NCBI GenBank assembly: GCA_963717635.1 | Contig: OY970347.1 | Location: forward strand, 2,418,001 to 2,482,000 | Reading direction: 5' to 3' | Length of the DNA: 64,000 bases | DNA from: JALZKA01 sp963717635 | GTDB lineage: Bacteria > Actinomycetota > Thermoleophilia > Solirubrobacterales > 70-9 | In this document: one piece after another, positions 50,975 to 59,753 of the stretch | Layout of the letters: every line of letters starts with the position of its first letter | Numbering within the stretch: position 1 is the first letter of the stretch | Made by a program: the position numbers and the translations under genes | Notes under the pieces: generated by a model | What the model saw: only the letters and a program-made list of their open reading frames with translations | Told to the model about the DNA's origin: nothing | The model's database searches: none

Positions 50975-51009
50975 GCGGGCAGTCTCGCACCGTCGTAGGA
51001 TCCTCGACC

Positions 51010-51744
51010 GTGCCGGGTCTGCTTTCGATCGAGCATTCGGGCGACGTCGCGGTCGTCACGCTGCGGCGGCCCGAGAAGCGCAACGCCCTGTCCATCGACC
51101 TCCGGGTCGAGCTGGCGGACGCGTTCTCGCACCTTTCCGAGAACGAGGACGTTGGCTGTGTGGTGCTGACTGGCGCCGGCGCCGCGTTCTGCTCGGGGAT
51201 GGACACCGACCAGTTCGGCGGCAGCCTGGAGAACCGCAGGCGCCTGGTAGAGACCTCGACCCTGGCCTTCGAGGCGGTCGGGGACTGCATCCGGCCCGTG
51301 ATCGCAGCGGTGAACGGGCCCGCGCTGGCCGGCGGCTTCGCGCTGTCGCTGCTCTGTGACCTGCGCGTCGCACACGACTCGGCTCTCTTCGGCTATCCCG
51401 AGCTGCCGCGCGGGATCCCGCCCAGTTACGCCGCCGCACGAGCGGTGCTGCCTGCGACCGTCGCCCAGGAGCTCTGCCTGACCGGCCGGACCGTGCGCGC
51501 CCGCGAGGCCCAGCGGATGGGAATCGTGCGCGAGGTGGTGGCGGGCGACGTAGTCGCGCGAGCCAACAAGCTCGCGACGAAGATTGCTGGGATGCCACGC
51601 CGCGCGATCCTGGAGACCAAGCGGCGCACGCTGCTCGAACGCAAGCACCTATGGGGGTTCCTGTTCGAGGAGGAGTACCGCGTGTTCCGCCGCGCCCTGC
51701 TAGGCGAGGACTCGGACGGCGAGTCGAACGGGGAAGCTGCCTAA
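51010..51744 (+). CDS. Enoyl-CoA hydratase/isomerase (crotonase) family protein
   Basis: A 244-residue crotonase. LRRPEKRNALSIDLRVELA, the oxyanion-hole segment AAFCSGMDTDQFGG and GPALAGGFALSLLCDLRVAH are present. The GTG at 51010 is chosen; the open frame extends upstream but has no family match and overlaps the divergent HD gene. Stop overlaps the stop of the convergent SpoIIM-like gene by four bases. Confidence 0.88.
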   Translation: MPGLLSIEHSGDVAVVTLRRPEKRNALSIDLRVELADAFSHLSENEDVGCVVLTGAGAAFCSGMDTDQFGGSLENRRRLVETSTLAFEAVGDCIRPVIAAVNGPALAGGFALSLLCDLRVAHDSALFGYPELPRGIPPSYAAARAVLPATVAQELCLTGRTVRAREAQRMGIVREVVAGDVVARANKLATKIAGMPRRAILETKRRTLLERKHLWGFLFEEEYRVFRRALLGEDSDGESNGEAA

Positions 51745-52352
51745 GCGAACGTCGCCGCGAGCAGGTTGTGCCACTCCCCGCGGCGGCTGGCCATCGTCCA
51801 TGCCGCGAGCGGCAGGAACACCGCCGTCAGCTCGAGCATCGCATGCGGGAAAACGGTCAGGATCAGCAGCGCCGGCGAGATCTGGAACTGCTCGGCGAGC
51901 TGGGCGCCGGTGGAGCCGAGGACGTACGACTGGGTGACGAGCGAGAAGCAGGTGACCGCGACGACCCAGGCGAACGCCAGCGGCCGGGCCTTCTCGTGGA
52001 TCCAGCGGTTCCAGCCGGTCATCTGGCTCGCCTGGATGGGCAGCGAGCTGCCGGCGATGAATCCGGCGACGCAGGCAACCGCGTGCAGGGCGAGCACCAG
52101 GCCGTTGCGAATCATGACCTCGGTGACGTTCTCGAGGTCGGCTCCGGAGGCCACGCCCGGGATGTGAAGGGGAGTGACGTCAGGCTGGACGAGCGAAGCG
52201 ACCGCGAGAACCGCCAGCAACAGGCCCGCTGCGAACCCGAGCCCGCCGAAGATCCACGGCCGCAGCACGGCCGTTGGCTCCTGGTTCCAGCGCTCGAGGG
52301 CGCCTCTCGTATGCCGCATGCCCTGCGCCAGGGCCAGCTCCGAAACGCTCAC
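51741..52352 (-). CDS. SpoIIM-like integral membrane protein
   Basis: A 203-residue protein with about five membrane segments. FPHAMLELTAVFLPLAAW resembles the conserved P-H-G-x-x-E-L region of the stage II sporulation protein M (DUF95) family, and GFIAGSSLPIQASQ another part. Such proteins occur widely in non-sporulating actinobacteria, where their role is unclear. It is downstream of the Rpf-like gene on the same strand, with a small hairpin between. Confidence 0.68.
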   Translation of the reverse strand: MSVSELALAQGMRHTRGALERWNQEPTAVLRPWIFGGLGFAAGLLLAVLAVASLVQPDVTPLHIPGVASGADLENVTEVMIRNGLVLALHAVACVAGFIAGSSLPIQASQMTGWNRWIHEKARPLAFAWVVAVTCFSLVTQSYVLGSTGAQLAEQFQISPALLILTVFPHAMLELTAVFLPLAAWTMASRRGEWHNLLAATFA

Positions 52353-52358
52353 CTAACT

Positions 52359-52376
52359 CCCATCGGCAGCGATGGG
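52359..52376 (-). terminator. Small hairpin between the Rpf-like and SpoIIM-like genes
   Basis: CCCATCG-GCAG-CGATGGG is a perfect seven-pair stem with a four-base loop, in the 32-base gap. No T run follows. It could be a weak terminator or a structure ahead of the SpoIIM-like start. Confidence 0.45.
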
Positions 52377-52384
52377 ATGGGTGC

Positions 52385-52882
52385 TTAAGCGCCGCAGACG
52401 GGCCAGGGCGACGAGCCGGCGCGGGAGTAGAGCAGCGCGGCGCGGTAGTCCTGCTCGGCCTCCGAGGCCTCGGCGGGATTGCCGCTGCCTCCGACCGAGG
52501 CCCAGGTGCCCGGGTCGAACTGATACTTGCCGTAGTAGCCCGCGGCGTTGACCGCGGTCGGGTCGCCGCCGGACTCGCAGGCGGCGATCGAGTTCAGCGT
52601 CGCCAGCGATACGCCCTTGATGCTGCCGCCCTCCGACGCGAACGCCTGCTCGCGCTGCTGCTCGACATGCTTCTTGCGCGCGGCCTGGATCCGATCGCGA
52701 AGCCGCAGGGCTGCGGCCTCCAGCGAGCGCTTGGAGCCGGGCGCGGGCCGCTTGATCAACTCTTGCCGGTCAGCCTGGCGGGTCGGGGCGTTCGGTCCCG
52801 CGGGGGACGCGGCCTGGGCCACCGTCGCGGCGCTGAATGCCACGAGGACCGCGATCATTGCGATGTTGCGTTTGCCGCACAC
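52385..52882 (-). CDS. Resuscitation-promoting-factor-like lytic transglycosylase
   Basis: Secreted protein of about 165 residues. A signal peptide (MIAVLVAFSAATVAQA) is preceded by a basic KR, favouring the GTG at 52882 over the ATG at 52858. A Lys/Arg/Gln-rich linker follows. The C-terminal Rpf/lysozyme-like domain reads LNSIAACESGGDPTAVNAAG then YYGKYQFDPGTWASVGG, with the catalytic Glu in CESGG. It would cleave peptidoglycan. The promoter is in the 75-base AT-richer gap shared with the divergent lipoate-ligase-like gene. Confidence 0.88.
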   Translation of the reverse strand: MCGKRNIAMIAVLVAFSAATVAQAASPAGPNAPTRQADRQELIKRPAPGSKRSLEAAALRLRDRIQAARKKHVEQQREQAFASEGGSIKGVSLATLNSIAACESGGDPTAVNAAGYYGKYQFDPGTWASVGGSGNPAEASEAEQDYRAALLYSRAGSSPWPVCGA

Positions 52883-52957
52883 GGCGTGGGAGGCTTCCAG
52901 GAGGTGAGCAATATATGTGTGACTGCGGTCACATTCATAATGTTTCACTAACAAACC

Positions 52958-53710
52958 ATGCCTCGCCTCAACCTGATCCGCCAGCCCCGATCGGGGCGCC
53001 CGGCCTACGACACGGGTGTCTCACACGCGGTGTTGCGGCGAATCGCCGCCGGCGAGCTCGGGGCGACGCTCCGCCTCCGGAGCGCCGAGCCCGTCCTGGC
53101 GTTCGGCAAGCAGGACGCCTTGAGCCCGGGCTTCGAGCGCGCGGTCGCGGCCGCGCGGGCGGCCGGGTTCGCCCCCGTTGTGCGCCTCGCCGGAGGGCGG
53201 GCGGCCGTCTTCCACGAGGGCGCGATCGCGTTCGCCCACGCGACGCCGGAGCGCCGGCCGACCGAGGGGACGCGCCGACGCTTCTCGGAAACCGGCGAGT
53301 GGCTGGTCGCCGCGCTGGGGCGGTTCGGGATCGACGCCAGGGTCGGGGGACTCCCGGGCGAGTACTGCCCCGGCGAGTTCAGCGTCAACGCCGGCGGCAG
53401 GATCAAGGTCGCGGGTGTGGGCCAGCGGCTGATCTCCGGCGCCGCACATGTGGGCGGCGTCGTGGTTGTGCGCGACACGGCGAGCCTGCGCGATGTCCTG
53501 ATCCCGGTCTATGAAGCCCTGGAGCTCGACTGGGACCCGGAGACCGCGGGCAGCCTCGAGGACGAGGTGCCGGGGATCACGGTCGGGCAGGTGGCCGAAG
53601 CGATCACGGCCGAGTTGAGTGAGCGCTACGAACTGATCGAGACCGAGTTCGACGCGGAAACCCTGGCGCTCGCGGAAACGCTCGCCGAGCAGCACGCGAT
53701 CTCGCTCTGA
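52958..53710 (+). CDS. Lipoate-protein ligase A-like protein
   Basis: A 250-residue member of the biotin/lipoate A/B protein ligase family. RLAGGRAAVFHEGAIAFA corresponds to the lipoyl-AMP binding R-R-x-S-G-G-G-A-V-F-H motif, and GGRIKVAGVGQRLISGAAHV contains the catalytic Lys. The core fold is complete but the motif has Leu-Ala where LplA has Arg-x-Ser, so it may transfer octanoate or lipoate between proteins. It precedes the zinc transporter promoter; no functional link is evident. Confidence 0.8.
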   Translation: MPRLNLIRQPRSGRPAYDTGVSHAVLRRIAAGELGATLRLRSAEPVLAFGKQDALSPGFERAVAAARAAGFAPVVRLAGGRAAVFHEGAIAFAHATPERRPTEGTRRRFSETGEWLVAALGRFGIDARVGGLPGEYCPGEFSVNAGGRIKVAGVGQRLISGAAHVGGVVVVRDTASLRDVLIPVYEALELDWDPETAGSLEDEVPGITVGQVAEAITAELSERYELIETEFDAETLALAETLAEQHAISL

Positions 53711-53718
53711 GCCGCGAC

Positions 53719-53748
53719 TTTACTTAAATGAGAATGAGTCTTGTTATT
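53719..53748 (+). promoter_or_regulatory. Zur/Fur-box-like operator and promoter of the metal importer
   Basis: TGAGAATGAGTCTTGTTA (53729-53746) resembles Fur/Zur boxes such as TGAGAATGATTCTCATTA. It lies between a -35-like TTTACT (53719-53724) and overlaps a -10-like TGTTAT (53742-53747) at 17-base spacing. This AT-rich patch stands out in the GC-rich surroundings. The Fur-family gene at the end of the operon is the probable binder. Confidence 0.5.
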
Positions 53749-53764
53749 GCTATATGCTCGTGTC

Positions 53765-55450
53765 GTGCTCGAGTCGCTCGACCTCCCATTCGTCCAGCGT
53801 GGTCTTGCCGAGGTGGCGCTGCTCTCGGTCGGAGCGGGGCTGATCGGGACCTGGATCGTCCTGCGTGGCCTCGCGTTCCACTCGCACGCGGTCGGCACCG
53901 CTGCGTTCCCCGGCCTGGTCGTTGCTGAGGGCGTCGGCTTCGCCGCGGCGCTCGGCGCGCTGGGCGCCGCGGCGGTGTTCGCAGCGCTCGTGGGCATGTT
54001 CTCGCGGAGCCGGCCGGATGATCGCGGCTCCGAGGTGGCGTTGGTGCTGGTCGGGATGCTCGCCCTTGGAGTGATCCTTGCCAGCGACGTGTTCGCGTCC
54101 TCGGCCGCGCTCGACACGCTGCTCTTCGGAAGCCTGCTGCTGATCGACGGTGGCGACCTGGCGCTTGCCGCGACCGTCTCCGCCGTGGCCCTGGTGGCCA
54201 CGGTCGTCGCGGGCCGCCACTGGATCGCCCGGGGCTTCGACGGCGAGGGTGAGCGCCTCGACGGCTCGCGCTCCTCCTGGTTCGAGCCTGCCCTGCTGGG
54301 CCTAATTGCCCTGGCGACCGCGGCGGCGCTGACGGCGGTTGGCGCGCTGCTGGTCACGGCGCTGTTCGTCGTGCCGGCCGCGACCACGCGGCTGTGGACG
54401 ACGCGGATGCGCTCGTGGCAGTTGGCGACGATCGGCCTGGTCGCCGCCGAGGGGATGGCGGGGGTGGTGCTGTCGGTCGAGCTCAATGCCCCACCCGGGG
54501 CGACCATCGCGGTCCTCGCCGGCGGGGTCTTCGCGGTGGCCGCGATCGCCGCCGCGATCGGGCGTGGCGGTGGCGGCCGGCCGTTGGCTCGCTGGGCGGT
54601 CGCTGGGGCTGCGATTCTGCTGATCTCCGGCTGCGGCCTCGACGACGCGGGCGAGGGCGGCAAGAGCGTCGTCGCGACAACTCCGCTCGTCGGCGACCTC
54701 GCCGAACAGGTCGGAGCCGGGGACGTCGAGGTGACGACCCTGCTCGCCGCCAACACAGACCCGCACGAGTACGAGCCGCGCCCCGACGACATCGGAGCGT
54801 TGGCGCAGGCCGACTTGGTGATCGCCAGCGGTGGCGATCTGGACGAGTGGGTCACCGACGCGATCGAGGACTCGGGCTCGGATGCCGAGCTCCTGGAGCT
54901 CGCCGGCGTGATCAGTCCGCCCGCTCTAGACGACGACCCGCATTGGTGGCACGACCCCCGCCGAGCGGGGTCGGCAGCGGCCGCGATCTCGGACGCGCTC
55001 GGCGCCCCGGCACGCAAGTTCCTGACCAAGATTCGCGCCGCGGAGGTCGCAATCAGGCGCTGCATCGACAGCGTGCCGCCGGCCGACCGCAAGCTGGTCA
55101 CCGACCACGGCGCGTTCGCGTACCTCGCCGATCGCTACGACATCGAGATCGTCGGCGCGGTGATCCCGGCGACGACGACGGAGGCACAGGCATCGGCCGG
55201 CGAGCTTGCGGACCTGCGCGAGACGATCGAGCGCGAGGACGTGAGCGCGGTCTTCCCCGAGGCCTCGGTCACCGCCGATCTCGCCCGGACGATCGCCGAG
55301 GAGACCGGCGCGACCGCGGAGTACGAGCTCTACGGCGACACGTTGGGACCCGAGGGTTCGAGCGGCGCGACCTACCTGGAGATGATCCAGGCGAACGCCG
55401 ACGCGCTGATCCGCGGCTTCACCGGCGGGGCACGGGGGTGCGAGGCGTGA
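53765..55450 (+). CDS. Fused zinc/manganese ABC permease and substrate-binding lipoprotein
   Basis: One frame of 561 residues joins two proteins that are normally separate. Residues 1-280 are an ABC-3 type permease (LRGLAFHSHAVGTAAFPGLV, ALDTLLFGSLLLIDGGDL). Residues 280-561 are a ZnuA/TroA-type binding protein with metal ligands in NTDPHEYEPRPDD, DPHWWHDP, VTDHGAFAYLADRY and FPEASV. A lipobox-like LLISGC at residue 290 is kept at the junction, so the linker helix looks like the old lipoprotein signal. GTG at 53765 is preferred to TTG at 53741, which lies in the operator. Confidence 0.85.
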   Translation: MLESLDLPFVQRGLAEVALLSVGAGLIGTWIVLRGLAFHSHAVGTAAFPGLVVAEGVGFAAALGALGAAAVFAALVGMFSRSRPDDRGSEVALVLVGMLALGVILASDVFASSAALDTLLFGSLLLIDGGDLALAATVSAVALVATVVAGRHWIARGFDGEGERLDGSRSSWFEPALLGLIALATAAALTAVGALLVTALFVVPAATTRLWTTRMRSWQLATIGLVAAEGMAGVVLSVELNAPPGATIAVLAGGVFAVAAIAAAIGRGGGGRPLARWAVAGAAILLISGCGLDDAGEGGKSVVATTPLVGDLAEQVGAGDVEVTTLLAANTDPHEYEPRPDDIGALAQADLVIASGGDLDEWVTDAIEDSGSDAELLELAGVISPPALDDDPHWWHDPRRAGSAAAAISDALGAPARKFLTKIRAAEVAIRRCIDSVPPADRKLVTDHGAFAYLADRYDIEIVGAVIPATTTEAQASAGELADLRETIEREDVSAVFPEASVTADLARTIAEETGATAEYELYGDTLGPEGSSGATYLEMIQANADALIRGFTGGARGCEA

Positions 55451-56220
55451 CCACGGCAACGCGAACCGTGATCGACTGCCGGGACCTGGTGGCCGGGTAC
55501 GGCGGCCCGCCGGCCGTGGAGGGCGTCTCGTTCGCCGCCAAGGCGGGCGACCGGGTCGCGATCCTGGGGCCGAACGGCGGCGGCAAGACGAGCCTGTTCC
55601 GGGTACTGGCCGGCGAGCTCGAGCCCGCGGCCGGCGAGGCAATCGTCGAGGGCCGCTGCGGCTGGGTTCCGCAGACGGAGCGCTCGCGCCTGGACTTTCC
55701 CGTCTCGGCGCTCGACGTCGCGCTCATGGGATCGCTCGCGACCCTGCCCTGGTGGCGGCCGCCCGGCCGCCATCAGCGCCGCCGGGCGCTCGACGGCCTC
55801 GCCGAGGTCGGCATGGCGGACCTCGCGGACGCCACGTTCGGCACGCTCTCCGGCGGCCAGCGCCAGCGGGTGCTGATCGCTCGCGCCCTGGTCCAGGAGG
55901 CGGGACTCTTGCTGCTCGACGAGCCGTTCTCCGGGCTCGACTCGCGCTCGGCCGATCGCCTCCTGGTCTTGATCGACGAGCTCGCGAGCGTGGGCCGGAC
56001 CATCCTGATCGCCACGCACGATCTCGAGCAGGCCCGCGCCTGGGACCTGGTGCTCTGCCTCAACCGGCGGCAGGTGGCGTTCGGCAATCCGTCCGAGACG
56101 CTCACCCGCGAGGTGCTCGAGGACACGTACGGCGGCGCGATCGTCGAGATTCCGGGGGGCGGCGGCAGCGGCGTCCTGCCCCCACACCACCACGACCACG
56201 AGCACCCGCACGATGGTTGA
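55447..56220 (+). CDS. znuC: Zinc-type ABC transporter ATP-binding protein
   Basis: ATPase of 257 residues with Walker A GPNGGGKTS, signature LSGGQRQRVLIARAL, Walker B LLLLDEPFSGLD and THDLEQA. The C terminus ends in a His-rich PPHHHDHEHPHDG tail, a common metal-buffering feature of zinc proteins. The GTG start overlaps the fused gene stop as GTGA, which decides it over the much longer open frame. It powers the fused permease and the permease that follows. Confidence 0.9.
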   Translation: MTTATRTVIDCRDLVAGYGGPPAVEGVSFAAKAGDRVAILGPNGGGKTSLFRVLAGELEPAAGEAIVEGRCGWVPQTERSRLDFPVSALDVALMGSLATLPWWRPPGRHQRRRALDGLAEVGMADLADATFGTLSGGQRQRVLIARALVQEAGLLLLDEPFSGLDSRSADRLLVLIDELASVGRTILIATHDLEQARAWDLVLCLNRRQVAFGNPSETLTREVLEDTYGGAIVEIPGGGGSGVLPPHHHDHEHPHDG

Positions 56221-57088
56221 GCCGGCGAGCGTCGGCTCGTTCCTGTTCGATCCGATCTCGGATCCGCTCGTTCGCCGGGCCGCGATCGAGGTTGCGCTGA
56301 TCGGCGTTGCCGGCGGTGCCCTCGGCTGCTGGATCGTGCATTACGGGCTCCCGTACGCAGCCGAATCGGTCGCGCACTGCATGCTGCCGGGGCTCGTCCT
56401 GGCGTCGCTCGCGGGCGCGCCGCTGATCATCGGGGGCGCCGCCGGGCTGCTCGCCGGGGTTGCGGCGATCGCTCTGGCGACGCGCGCGCCGGGCATCGGG
56501 CGCGACACCGCGATCGCCGTCGTGGTGACCACGATGTTCGGACTGGGCGCGCTGCTGGCGCTCTCGCCAGACACGCCGGCCAACCTTCAGGGCATCCTGT
56601 TCGGCGACGTTCTGGCCGTCTCCGACTCCGATCTCGCGATCGCCACCGGCCTCGTTGCGGCGACGCTGGCCGGGCTCGCGCTGCTGCACCCGCGGCTGCT
56701 CGCGGTCGGGTTCGACGCCTCCGGCGCACGGTCGATCGGGGTGAGAGCGGGCGCCGTCGAGGCCTCCCTGCTGGTCCTGCTTGCGGGCGCGGTGCTGGTC
56801 GCGGTTCAGGGCCTGGGGAACCTGCTCGCCGTGGCGGCACTGGTCGGTCCGGCGGCGGTGGCCAGGCTGCTGGCGAGCCGGATGGCCCCGATGATGTTCG
56901 TCGCGGTCGGGCTCGCGATCGCGAGCGGGCTCGCCGGCCTCTACGTCTCGTACCACCTGGAGCTGGCCGCCGGCGCCTCGATCGCGGCTGCGACCGTCGT
57001 CGTCTCGGTCGCCGCGATCGCAACGCGGCCGCTGCTCGACCGGGGCCGGAAGCGTCCGCACCTGACGCCTACGATCGCGGCGAGTTGA
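56213..57088 (+). CDS. znuB: Zinc-type ABC transporter permease
   Basis: A 291-residue ABC-3 permease with about eight hydrophobic segments. GLPYAAESVAHCMLPGLVLA and LQGILFGDVLAVSDSDL are the family counterparts of the segments seen in the fused protein. It overlaps the ATPase gene by eight bases. With the fused protein, the importer would have two different permease chains, one carrying the binding protein. Confidence 0.9.
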   Translation: MVEPASVGSFLFDPISDPLVRRAAIEVALIGVAGGALGCWIVHYGLPYAAESVAHCMLPGLVLASLAGAPLIIGGAAGLLAGVAAIALATRAPGIGRDTAIAVVVTTMFGLGALLALSPDTPANLQGILFGDVLAVSDSDLAIATGLVAATLAGLALLHPRLLAVGFDASGARSIGVRAGAVEASLLVLLAGAVLVAVQGLGNLLAVAALVGPAAVARLLASRMAPMMFVAVGLAIASGLAGLYVSYHLELAAGASIAAATVVVSVAAIATRPLLDRGRKRPHLTPTIAAS

Positions 57089-57555
57089 GCCCTCGCGGCC
57101 ACAGCCACGCAGACCGGGGCACGGGCACCCGCGAGTGGGCTGCGCACGCGCTCGAACAGCTCGAGACCGCCGGCTTTCGCCGCGGCGGGGCGCGCCGCGC
57201 CGTGATCGAGGTGCTGGCGGCCGAGTCGTGCGCGCTCTCGGCGCTCGACATCGACGAGCGGCTGCGCGGGACCGGGCGCCCGGTCGGCCGTGCCAGCGTC
57301 TACCGCGCGCTCGAGCAGCTGACCGACCTCGACCTGATCCATAGGCTCGACCTCGGCTCGGAGACCGCTCGCTACGAGCGCACGGACCCCGGCGGCGACC
57401 ACCACCATCACATGGTCTGCGACCGGTGCGGCAAGGTGCTGCCCTTCGAGGACGCGGGCCTCGAGCGCGCGGTCGGCAAGGTGACGGGTGGCGCGGGCTT
57501 CGAGGTCCGCGATCACGAGATCGTCCTGCACGGCGCCTGCGACGCCTGCCGCTGA
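57085..57555 (+). CDS. Fur-family metal regulator, probably Zur
   Basis: A 156-residue Fur-type repressor. Winged helix: LSALDIDERLRGTGRPVGRA and SVYRALEQLTDLDLIHRLDL. Metal sites: GGDHHHHMVCDRCGKV and the C-terminal ACDACR give two C-x2-C pairs for structural zinc and the His-rich sensing site. A TTG start overlaps the permease stop. Location in a zinc-importer operon and the Zur-like box at its promoter favour Zur over Fur. Confidence 0.88.
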   Translation: MSPRGHSHADRGTGTREWAAHALEQLETAGFRRGGARRAVIEVLAAESCALSALDIDERLRGTGRPVGRASVYRALEQLTDLDLIHRLDLGSETARYERTDPGGDHHHHMVCDRCGKVLPFEDAGLERAVGKVTGGAGFEVRDHEIVLHGACDACR

Positions 57556-58703
57556 TGTCTCCCGTGCGCCTCACCACCTGGCTCCTGGTTGGAACGGCGC
57601 TGGCCACCGCGGTCGCGGTCGCGGTGCTCTGGCCCGGCGACGACCGGCCGACGGTCAGCGGTCCGCTCGGCGACAGTGAGCTGGCCGATGTGGACGCCGT
57701 CAGCGAGACAGCCTGTCCGCCCCCGGCAACCGGCGAATGCGTCACCGCGGAGATCGAGCTCCGGAGCGGCCCGGACGAGGGCACGACGCAGGCGCTCGCG
57801 CTGGGGATCGCGGGTGAAGCGGTGGCCGACCTCAGCGTTGGCGACTCGATCCGGGTGCTGCGTGCCGAAGCGCCGGACACCGGGCTCGTCACGTACTCGT
57901 TTTCCGACTTCGAGCGGCGCGGCACGCTGCTGTGGCTGGCGCTTGCGTTCGCCCTGCTGGTGCTGGTGTTCGCCCGGCTCCGGGGGGCGCTGTCGCTGCT
58001 GGGGCTCGGGCTCAGCCTGGGCATCATCGTCGTCTTCATCGTGCCCGCGATCCTCTCGGGCGAGCCCCCGTTCGCGGTCGCGGTCGCCGGCTCGCTCGCG
58101 GTGATGCTGGTCACGATCCCGCTCGCCCACGGCATCGGCACCAAGAGCCTGGCGGCGATGCTCGGAACTACGGCCAGTCTGTTGCTGACGGCCGCGCTGG
58201 CCCTGGCGGCCACATCGCTGGCCAACCTGACGGGCCTCTCCTCGGAGGAAGCGCTGCTGCTGGACGTCAGCGGCGCCGACATCTCGTTTCAGGGAATCCT
58301 CGTCGCGGGCATGGTGATCGGCGCGCTGGGGGTGCTGGACGACGTGACGGTCAGCCAATCCTCGACCGTGTTCGCGCTGCGCGCTGCCAACGCTGCGCAG
58401 GGCTTCGGCGAGTTGTTCCGGCGGGCGATGGAGGTCGGCCGCGACCACGTCTCGGCGACGGTCAACACGCTGGTGCTGGCCTATGCCGGCTCGGCGCTGC
58501 CGGTGCTCTTGGTGTTCGGCGCCAGCGACGTCTCGATCGGCGCCGCCGCCAACCTCGAGCTGGTCGCGCGCGAGATCGTGGCGATGCTGGTCGGATCGAT
58601 CGGCCTGATCGCCGCGGTCCCGATCACCACGGCGCTGGCGGCCTGGCTCGCGCGCTCAACGCCCGAGGCCGATCTGGAGCCCGCGGCCCCTGACGCGCAC
58701 TGA
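57555..58703 (+). CDS. YibE/F-family membrane protein
   Basis: A 382-residue protein: one N-terminal membrane segment, an extracytoplasmic beta domain to about residue 125, then seven or so membrane helices. ILVAGMVIGALGVLDDVTVS and FRRAMEVGRDHVSATVNTLVLAYAGSALP, cited by its GRDHVSATVNTLVLAYAG core, are typical of YibE/F. The ATG overlaps the Fur-family stop as TGATG. The family function is unknown; the operon suggests a link to metal homeostasis. Confidence 0.88.
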   Translation: MSPVRLTTWLLVGTALATAVAVAVLWPGDDRPTVSGPLGDSELADVDAVSETACPPPATGECVTAEIELRSGPDEGTTQALALGIAGEAVADLSVGDSIRVLRAEAPDTGLVTYSFSDFERRGTLLWLALAFALLVLVFARLRGALSLLGLGLSLGIIVVFIVPAILSGEPPFAVAVAGSLAVMLVTIPLAHGIGTKSLAAMLGTTASLLLTAALALAATSLANLTGLSSEEALLLDVSGADISFQGILVAGMVIGALGVLDDVTVSQSSTVFALRAANAAQGFGELFRRAMEVGRDHVSATVNTLVLAYAGSALPVLLVFGASDVSIGAAANLELVAREIVAMLVGSIGLIAAVPITTALAAWLARSTPEADLEPAAPDAH

Positions 58704-58717
58704 CGGCGTCGGCTTCG

Positions 58718-58750
58718 TGCGATCACCCCCGTCTCGGAGGGGTGATCGCA
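58718..58750. terminator. Bidirectional terminator hairpin
   Basis: TGCGATCACCCC and GGGGTGATCGCA form a twelve-pair perfect stem around a nine-base loop, between the convergent YibE/F and sugar-kinase genes. The left arm overlaps the last codons of the kinase gene. Confidence 0.7.
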
Positions 58751-59721
58751 GAAAGTCGTGCCCTCGCCTCGGTCGCGGGCGGCAGGCCTGCGGTAGCGCC
58801 CCAGACGGCGACCACGCCCGCCGCGGCCGACATCGCCACCTCCACGGCCGCCGCCAGCTCGCTCGGCGCGACGCCGGCCGCCAGAGCGGCGGCGATCACC
58901 CCGGCCACGCAGTCCCCCGCCCCGGTGGCATCGACCACCGCGGCATCAATCCCCGTCACCGCCTCCGAGCGCCCCGCGGAGACGACCAGCGCCCCATGAG
59001 CACCCCGCGTGACCACGACCACCTCCGGCCCGACCCCACAAAGCGCCCGACCCGCCGTCTCAGCGTCCGCCGCTCCCGTCAACGCCCGGGCCTCCGCCTC
59101 ATTGAGCTTGACCACGCCCGCCGCGGCAACCAGCTCGCGAATCACCCGCACCATCTCATCTGAGTCCGCCCAGCGCTTCGGCCGCACGTTCGGATCGCAG
59201 AGCACCTGCCAGCCGCGGTCGCGGGCGATCGCCGCCGCCCGCATCGTCACCTCGCGCTCGGCCTCGCCGAGCAGGGTGTCGCTGCCGACCACCAGCACGC
59301 CCGGGTCGCCGCTCAATGCGGGGTCGAGGTCGTCACCCGCATGGGCGGCCGGGCGCTCCGGATCGCCGTAGAACGCGAACGACGGCTCACCCCGGGCGTC
59401 GACCGAGACGAATGCGTGCGACGTTCCGGCGCCCGGCATCAGCACGAAGCGCCCCACGTCGATGCCCTCGGCCACGATCCGCTCGCGGAGCCAGCGCCCC
59501 CACTCGTCGTCGCCGGCGCCACCGAGCATCTCGACGCGGGCGCCGAAGCGAGCCGCGCCGACCGCGATGTTGGGCAGCGAGCCGCCGGGCCGGGGCACGA
59601 AGGAAGCCGCCTCGCCCAATCCGGCGACCGGCCGTTCGCAAACGAAGTCGACGAGCGCCTCACCGAGGCAGACGACGCGGCCGGCGGCCGCCTTTCCCGG
59701 ACTCGAGTCAGGCCTACTCAT
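58723..59721 (-). CDS. PfkB-family sugar kinase (fructokinase-like)
   Basis: A 332-residue ribokinase/PfkB-type kinase. GEALVDFVCERP and RPGGSLPNIAVGAARFG at the N terminus and the ATP/anion-hole motif VDATGAGDCVAGVIAAAL, with catalytic Asp in GAGD, near residue 265. PNVRPKRWAD is the usual second-substrate region. The ATG at 59721 is used; a GTG three codons earlier is possible. It lies close to a sugar ABC importer, suggesting phosphorylation of the imported sugar. Confidence 0.9.
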   Translation of the reverse strand: MSRPDSSPGKAAAGRVVCLGEALVDFVCERPVAGLGEAASFVPRPGGSLPNIAVGAARFGARVEMLGGAGDDEWGRWLRERIVAEGIDVGRFVLMPGAGTSHAFVSVDARGEPSFAFYGDPERPAAHAGDDLDPALSGDPGVLVVGSDTLLGEAEREVTMRAAAIARDRGWQVLCDPNVRPKRWADSDEMVRVIRELVAAAGVVKLNEAEARALTGAADAETAGRALCGVGPEVVVVTRGAHGALVVSAGRSEAVTGIDAAVVDATGAGDCVAGVIAAALAAGVAPSELAAAVEVAMSAAAGVVAVWGATAGLPPATEARARLSAITPPRRG

Positions 59722-59753
59722 CGGTGTCACCGGGTAGTTCTAACCTGACCGAG

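Noticed and set aside
56102..58282. A 726-codon minus-strand open frame opposite the zinc operon
   Set aside because: Antisense to three genes with clear motifs; translation is Arg/Ser/Ala-rich without recognisable domains.
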